Origin: an uncultured Granulosicoccaceae bacterium
GTDB taxonomy: Bacteria > Pseudomonadota > Gammaproteobacteria > Granulosicoccales > Granulosicoccaceae
DNA: 37,927 bases
NCBI GenBank assembly: GCA_937927895.1
Contig: CALGKA010000010.1
Coordinates: 1-37,927, forward strand
Direction: 5' to 3'
The number at the start of each line of letters is the position of its first letter. Position 1 is the first letter of the stretch. The translations under genes were made by a program, and so were the position numbers. The notes beneath the pieces were generated by a model. The model was not told the DNA's origin. It did no database searches and saw only the letters and a list, made by a program, of their open reading frames with translations. Positions 34,889-37,927 of this stretch are shown here, piece by piece.

Positions 34889-36193
34889 CTAACTTCGCAT
34901 TGATTCCAGATGGTCTCGCATCGCAAACCATTTTATGCTGATACCAACACCTGCTTTGTGCCATCGATGCAACTTGAAATCCTTCGGTGATGATACAGGA
35001 AACGCTAACGCCTCTTTGTCCAATCCCGCCACTAAACGCCCTGCCTCTACGCCAAGCACCGTCCCCATCCCAACGCCGCGGCCGTTGTATCCCATGGCCG
35101 CGAACAAGCCAGGCTCTATTTCAGTGAGGAATGGAATCGTGTCTTTTGTCATGGCTACCCGACCGCCCCAATGGAAATCCCACCGGACATCTTTCAGAAC
35201 TGGAAAAATCTCGATCGATCGTTTTTTCACAGCTGCAAAATCGCTTAGGGTAAATGTGTCTCGCATTGGACCATGGTCACCACAGCATAAGCGTCCATCA
35301 CGGTCGTAACGCATATAAAGAATCAACCTGCGCTTGTCAACAAACGAGACTTCACCTGGCAAGATTTTCGCGCGTAACTCCGCTGATAGAGGCTCTGTCG
35401 CTGCAAGCACGCTTCTCACAGGGACTACTTTCTTCTCAAGATCATTGATTGGCTGTGGACTGGTGTAGCCATTTGTGCAGATTAAAACTTTATCGCAACT
35501 GACCGCCCCCTGCGCTGTACGTACTTGCCACTTGTCGGTTTTAACCAGGTCAGTCACCGCAGATTCGGTATAAAGCTGAGCCCCCTGATCAATAGCGACA
35601 CGAGCAAGTTCGCGTGTATACGAGAGCGGCTGCAAAGTACCAGCAGTGGGACAAAACAAACCACCCAGGTATTTATCACTGCCTATGGCTCGGCTTGCCT
35701 GTTCACGATCCAACACTTCCAACGAACAACCATGGCGAGCGAAGTCCTCCGCCAAATTGGTCTGCCAATCGATCACTGTCTGAGTGGCTGCCGACTGCAC
35801 CCAGCCATTTTGCACAGGGTCGCAGCGCAACCCAAAACGCTGAATTCGCTCGAAAACTGTGTCTGGGGTTTGCGCAACTGCAGGAATGAGGCGGTTTCCA
35901 GCATCTTCGCCAAATTTAGCCAGCAATTCGGACGGACTAAGATTTAGCCCGATATTCACTTGCCCACCACTTCGCCCGGATGCACCGAAACCAAGCCAGC
36001 CCGCTTCAAGTATGCAGACGGAAACACCACGACCCAAAAGCTCAAGTGCCGCATTCAAGCCAGTGAAACCCGCACCAATTATCACTACATCAGCTGTAAT
36101 TACTTCACATAATTGTTTCGTTTCTGGTGCTTCTTGCGCAGTATTCATCCATAGTGCGCTGCGTGCACCGTCAAAAGTATCGGTTGATGACAT
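34889..36193 (-). CDS. FAD-dependent amine/amino-acid oxidoreductase (PuuB-like, DAO family)
   Basis: A 434-residue flavoenzyme of the D-amino-acid oxidase fold. The FAD-binding Rossmann motif is VVIIGAGFTGLNAALELLGR (about residues 31-50), followed by ASGRSGGQVNIGL, a segment typical of gamma-glutamylputrescine oxidoreductase and relatives. LICTNGYT, VRSVLAATEPL and AAMGYNGRGVGMGTVLG complete the FAD site. It likely oxidises a secondary or primary amine taken up by the importer encoded with it. The exact substrate is unknown. First gene of the leftward unit, divergent from the substrate-binding protein. Confidence 0.88.
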   Translation of the reverse strand: MSSTDTFDGARSALWMNTAQEAPETKQLCEVITADVVIIGAGFTGLNAALELLGRGVSVCILEAGWLGFGASGRSGGQVNIGLNLSPSELLAKFGEDAGNRLIPAVAQTPDTVFERIQRFGLRCDPVQNGWVQSAATQTVIDWQTNLAEDFARHGCSLEVLDREQASRAIGSDKYLGGLFCPTAGTLQPLSYTRELARVAIDQGAQLYTESAVTDLVKTDKWQVRTAQGAVSCDKVLICTNGYTSPQPINDLEKKVVPVRSVLAATEPLSAELRAKILPGEVSFVDKRRLILYMRYDRDGRLCCGDHGPMRDTFTLSDFAAVKKRSIEIFPVLKDVRWDFHWGGRVAMTKDTIPFLTEIEPGLFAAMGYNGRGVGMGTVLGVEAGRLVAGLDKEALAFPVSSPKDFKLHRWHKAGVGISIKWFAMRDHLESMRS

Positions 36194-36309
36194 AGTTATT
36201 TAGCCAATTTTTTGTGCTAACTCACTGATTTATTATTAATATTTCCGTGAGCCGTTAAGCGTAGGTATTAGAATGTTTGTTAATGTACGGTGGTGCTAAT
36301 AAATCTGGA

Positions 36310-36326
36310 TGGTCTAATTACGACCA
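36310..36326. promoter_or_regulatory. Candidate operator dyad 1 (TGGTC-N7-GACCA)
   Basis: TGGTC at 36310-36314 is mirrored by GACCA at 36322-36326 around TAATTAC. The TGGT/ACCA arms recall GntR/FadR-type sites. It is one of two AATTA-centred dyads in the divergent regulatory region. Confidence 0.45.
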
Positions 36327-36336
36327 AAAGATAGTC

Positions 36337-36352
36337 GGACACAATTATGTCC
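36337..36352. promoter_or_regulatory. Candidate operator dyad 2 (GGACACAATTATGTCC)
   Basis: A 16-base near-palindrome with one mismatched pair, centred on AATT, its centre about 26 bases right of dyad 1 and just upstream of the candidate -35 box. Similar outer GG...CC and inner AATTA suggest the same regulator binds both. Confidence 0.45.
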
Positions 36353-36372
36353 CATCAAAGACCTTGTACGTT

Positions 36373-36401
36373 TGCACATGAAAACACATCTCTGCGATAA
36401 T
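36373..36401 (+). promoter_or_regulatory. Candidate sigma-70 promoter of the substrate-binding protein gene
   Basis: TGCACA (36373-36378) and GATAAT (36396-36401) are 17 bases apart, the latter matching the -10 box in five of six positions, about 80 bases before the ATG. Confidence 0.5.
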
Positions 36402-36482
36402 CGGCAGGGTGAATTCCCTTTCAGAATCACTTTGCTACCGTCCCCGCTGAAATCAGGCGGTCAAAAACTACTGGAGTTTTGA

Positions 36483-37460
36483 ATGAAATCCGTAAAAACT
36501 GTTATTAAAACCGTAACCGCTGTTGCAGTCGCTGCTGGTATCTCTGCACCTGCACAAGCTGCTGACGAACTAAACGTGGCGTTCTTCCTTGAGTGGGCTA
36601 CACCAAACATGATCGCGAAAGCCGAAGGCATGTACGATGACGCACTAGGCGTACCCGTTAACTGGACCAACTTTGATGCTGGTACTCAGATGACAGAAGC
36701 TATGCTTTCAGGTGACATCGACATCTCATACAGCCAAGGTCTTGCGCCTTTCATCACTGCTGTAAATGCTAACGCACCCATAAAAACTATTGCTATCGCA
36801 ATGACTTACCCTTCAAACCCTTGCGTAGTAAAAGCTGGCAGCGATATCACCATGGATAACGCTTCTGAGCTTGAAGGGAAATCTGTTGCTGTACCACTAG
36901 CTACAATGGCTGACTACAGCTTCCGCATGCAAATGCGCGCAATGGACGTTGACATTAGCACAATGACTATCGTTGACCAGGTTCCTGCTGATGGTGCTGT
37001 TTCACTAGCTGATGGCAGTGTAGATATGGTGTGCTTGTTCGGTGGTGATTCAATCAAGAAGGCACTGGAAAGCGGCACACAGATCATGTCTAACGAAGAC
37101 ATGGCAACAGCTGGCATTGTTGCGTTTGACGTTGTGTCTGTAACTGAAAAGTTCGCACAAGAAAATCCAGACATCGTGCAAGGCTTCATGGATGTAACCA
37201 ATGAAATCAACATGTCTTTCGCAAAAGATCAGTCTAAGATCGCATTGATCGAAAAAGAGTCTGGTATGGATAGCGAAACTACAGCCAACCAAATGGTTGA
37301 CATGGTTTTCCCAACTAATGCTGAACAGCTAAGTGAATACTTCGCAGAAGGCGGCCTGGCTGATCAAGCATTCGCCATTGTTGGTGGCGCATTCGCAACT
37401 GACGACAACCCGGCACGTGCTGACTACTCTGATGTTATTGATACTTCATTCTTGAAGTAA
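36483..37460 (+). CDS. TauA-like periplasmic substrate-binding protein
   Basis: A 325-residue type II binding protein of the NitT/TauT class. The signal peptide ends APAQA (cut near residue 27). The first lobe reads LNVAFFLEWATPNMIAKAEG, then MYDDALGVPVNWTNFDAGTQ and SGDIDISYSQGLAPF; the second lobe has GKSVAVPLATMADYS, typical of sulfonate, taurine or amine binders. GGAG lies 7 bases before ATG 36483. It is divergent from the oxidoreductase-ATPase-permease unit and almost surely feeds that transporter. A strong terminator follows, so it is probably monocistronic and highly expressed. The ligand is unknown. Confidence 0.93.
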   Translation: MKSVKTVIKTVTAVAVAAGISAPAQAADELNVAFFLEWATPNMIAKAEGMYDDALGVPVNWTNFDAGTQMTEAMLSGDIDISYSQGLAPFITAVNANAPIKTIAIAMTYPSNPCVVKAGSDITMDNASELEGKSVAVPLATMADYSFRMQMRAMDVDISTMTIVDQVPADGAVSLADGSVDMVCLFGGDSIKKALESGTQIMSNEDMATAGIVAFDVVSVTEKFAQENPDIVQGFMDVTNEINMSFAKDQSKIALIEKESGMDSETTANQMVDMVFPTNAEQLSEYFAEGGLADQAFAIVGGAFATDDNPARADYSDVIDTSFLK

Positions 37461-37503
37461 TGTTTGAGCGTTTTTGATTAGCTGTTTACAGCTATGATGA
37501 TTG

Positions 37504-37535
37504 GGGCTGGTGTGTTTCACATCGGCCCTTTTTTT
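37504..37535 (+). terminator. Intrinsic terminator after the substrate-binding protein gene
   Basis: GGGCTGGTGTG and CACATCGGCCC pair over 11 positions (two G-U) around TTT, followed by seven T (37529-37535). It lies 43 bases past the stop. Confidence 0.9.
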
Positions 37536-37927
37536 GCCTCTCATTTTTGCCTCGCAGCTCGTGCTGCTGTTTCAGGAAGCGCGCCAGCGTCAGCGACGGA
37601 CTAAAAAAACGCAAAGCTTAGAATTATCCACCTCAAAAAAAACACCCCAACATCATTACAGCCACCAGTCATCTTTAAGGACACTATCGAGAGCGTGTGA
37701 ATGGTGACAACCGGTAATCATAAGGCCCAACAAAAATAATGCATCAATTGATGTTGTTTGCCGTGAAAGGTAACGAGCAATTTCGAAAAAAATCGTCAGT
37801 GTTCTTTTAAAGGACGAAATCATAATTCAACCTAACAGTTTTAAGTCCGCGCTTACGCTTGTAGGTAGGTTTCCTTAAAAGGTAACAAGCGTTTTTTTAG
37901 CTGGTCTAGTGATATTTTTTGGTTAAG
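37536..37927. other. Gene-free right end with repeated GGTAAC(G/A)AGC
   Basis: No convincing protein-coding frame is present. AAAGGTAACGAGC (near 37767) and AAAGGTAACAAGC (near 37878) are near-identical 13-base copies. The second is part of a terminator-like hairpin. The region may be a leader for a gene beyond the window or encode a small RNA. Confidence 0.4.
37856..37898 (+). terminator. Orphan terminator-like hairpin
   Basis: CGCTTGT (37856-37862) and ACAAGCG (37885-37891) form a 7-bp stem whose loop contains CCTTAAAAGG, followed by seven T (37892-37898). No gene precedes it on this strand after the previous terminator at 37535, so it would end a non-coding transcript or act as an attenuator. 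Confidence 0.55.

Noticed and set aside
37501..37707. 68-codon frame after the binding-protein gene
   Set aside because: It begins inside the intrinsic terminator and has no protein-like pattern or ribosome binding site.

Overview
This window looks like a piece of a marine gammaproteobacterial chromosome, perhaps a relative of Granulosicoccus or another Chromatiales-like lineage. That is inferred from gene content and protein style only. The hrcA-grpE-dnaK-dnaJ order with a real HrcA, GreB, a long-form IspG, a two-subunit methylmalonyl-CoA mutase and several Calx-beta or repeat-rich lipoproteins all fit such an organism. The window has one tRNA and no rRNA or CRISPR array.

Left end (1-3.1 kb) is accessory DNA. 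The 3' part of an IS66 element ends near 1163 and abuts the 5' remnant of a type I restriction methyltransferase gene (hsdM), which has an internal stop and no start codon. Next comes an overlapping toxin-antitoxin pair (DUF433/HTH antitoxin with PIN-like toxin, VapBC45-like layout), about 560 bp without genes, and a tRNA-Leu(CAA) whose 3' end faces this material. That is the usual geometry of a genomic island at a tRNA gene.

Core block (3.2-16.3 kb): an amidase and an acetylpolyamine amidohydrolase as a likely operon, a small ribbon-helix-helix protein, a small possible membrane peptide behind a strongly structured leader, greB, a PhyH-family dioxygenase, then the heat-shock cluster read leftward (hrcA, grpE, dnaK, a clear intrinsic terminator, dnaJ). 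Divergent to it are ispG and a stand-alone MnmC2-type tRNA-modification oxidase.

Surface block (16.4-23 kb): three rightward exported proteins (a probable NTF2-like periplasmic protein, an Ig-like protein with a C-terminal membrane anchor, a four-Calx-beta lipoprotein) converge on a leftward lipoprotein that carries about 20 hexapeptide repeats and a C-terminal SGNH/sialate-esterase-type domain.

Metabolic block (23.2-29.6 kb): a LysE exporter, a LOG-family phosphoribohydrolase, then mutA-mutB-meaB for methylmalonyl-CoA/succinyl-CoA interconversion. mutA may be leaderless and meaB seems to start with ATT.

Right block (29.8-37.9 kb): a TPR protein, a cupin, a PPOX-fold flavoprotein, a VOC protein, and a taurine-type ABC importer. 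The importer's permease carries an unusual large extracytoplasmic domain. It is encoded with an amine-oxidising FAD enzyme and faces a divergent substrate-binding protein across a regulatory region with two similar dyads. The last 390 bases hold no convincing gene but end in an orphan terminator that may mark a small RNA or leader.
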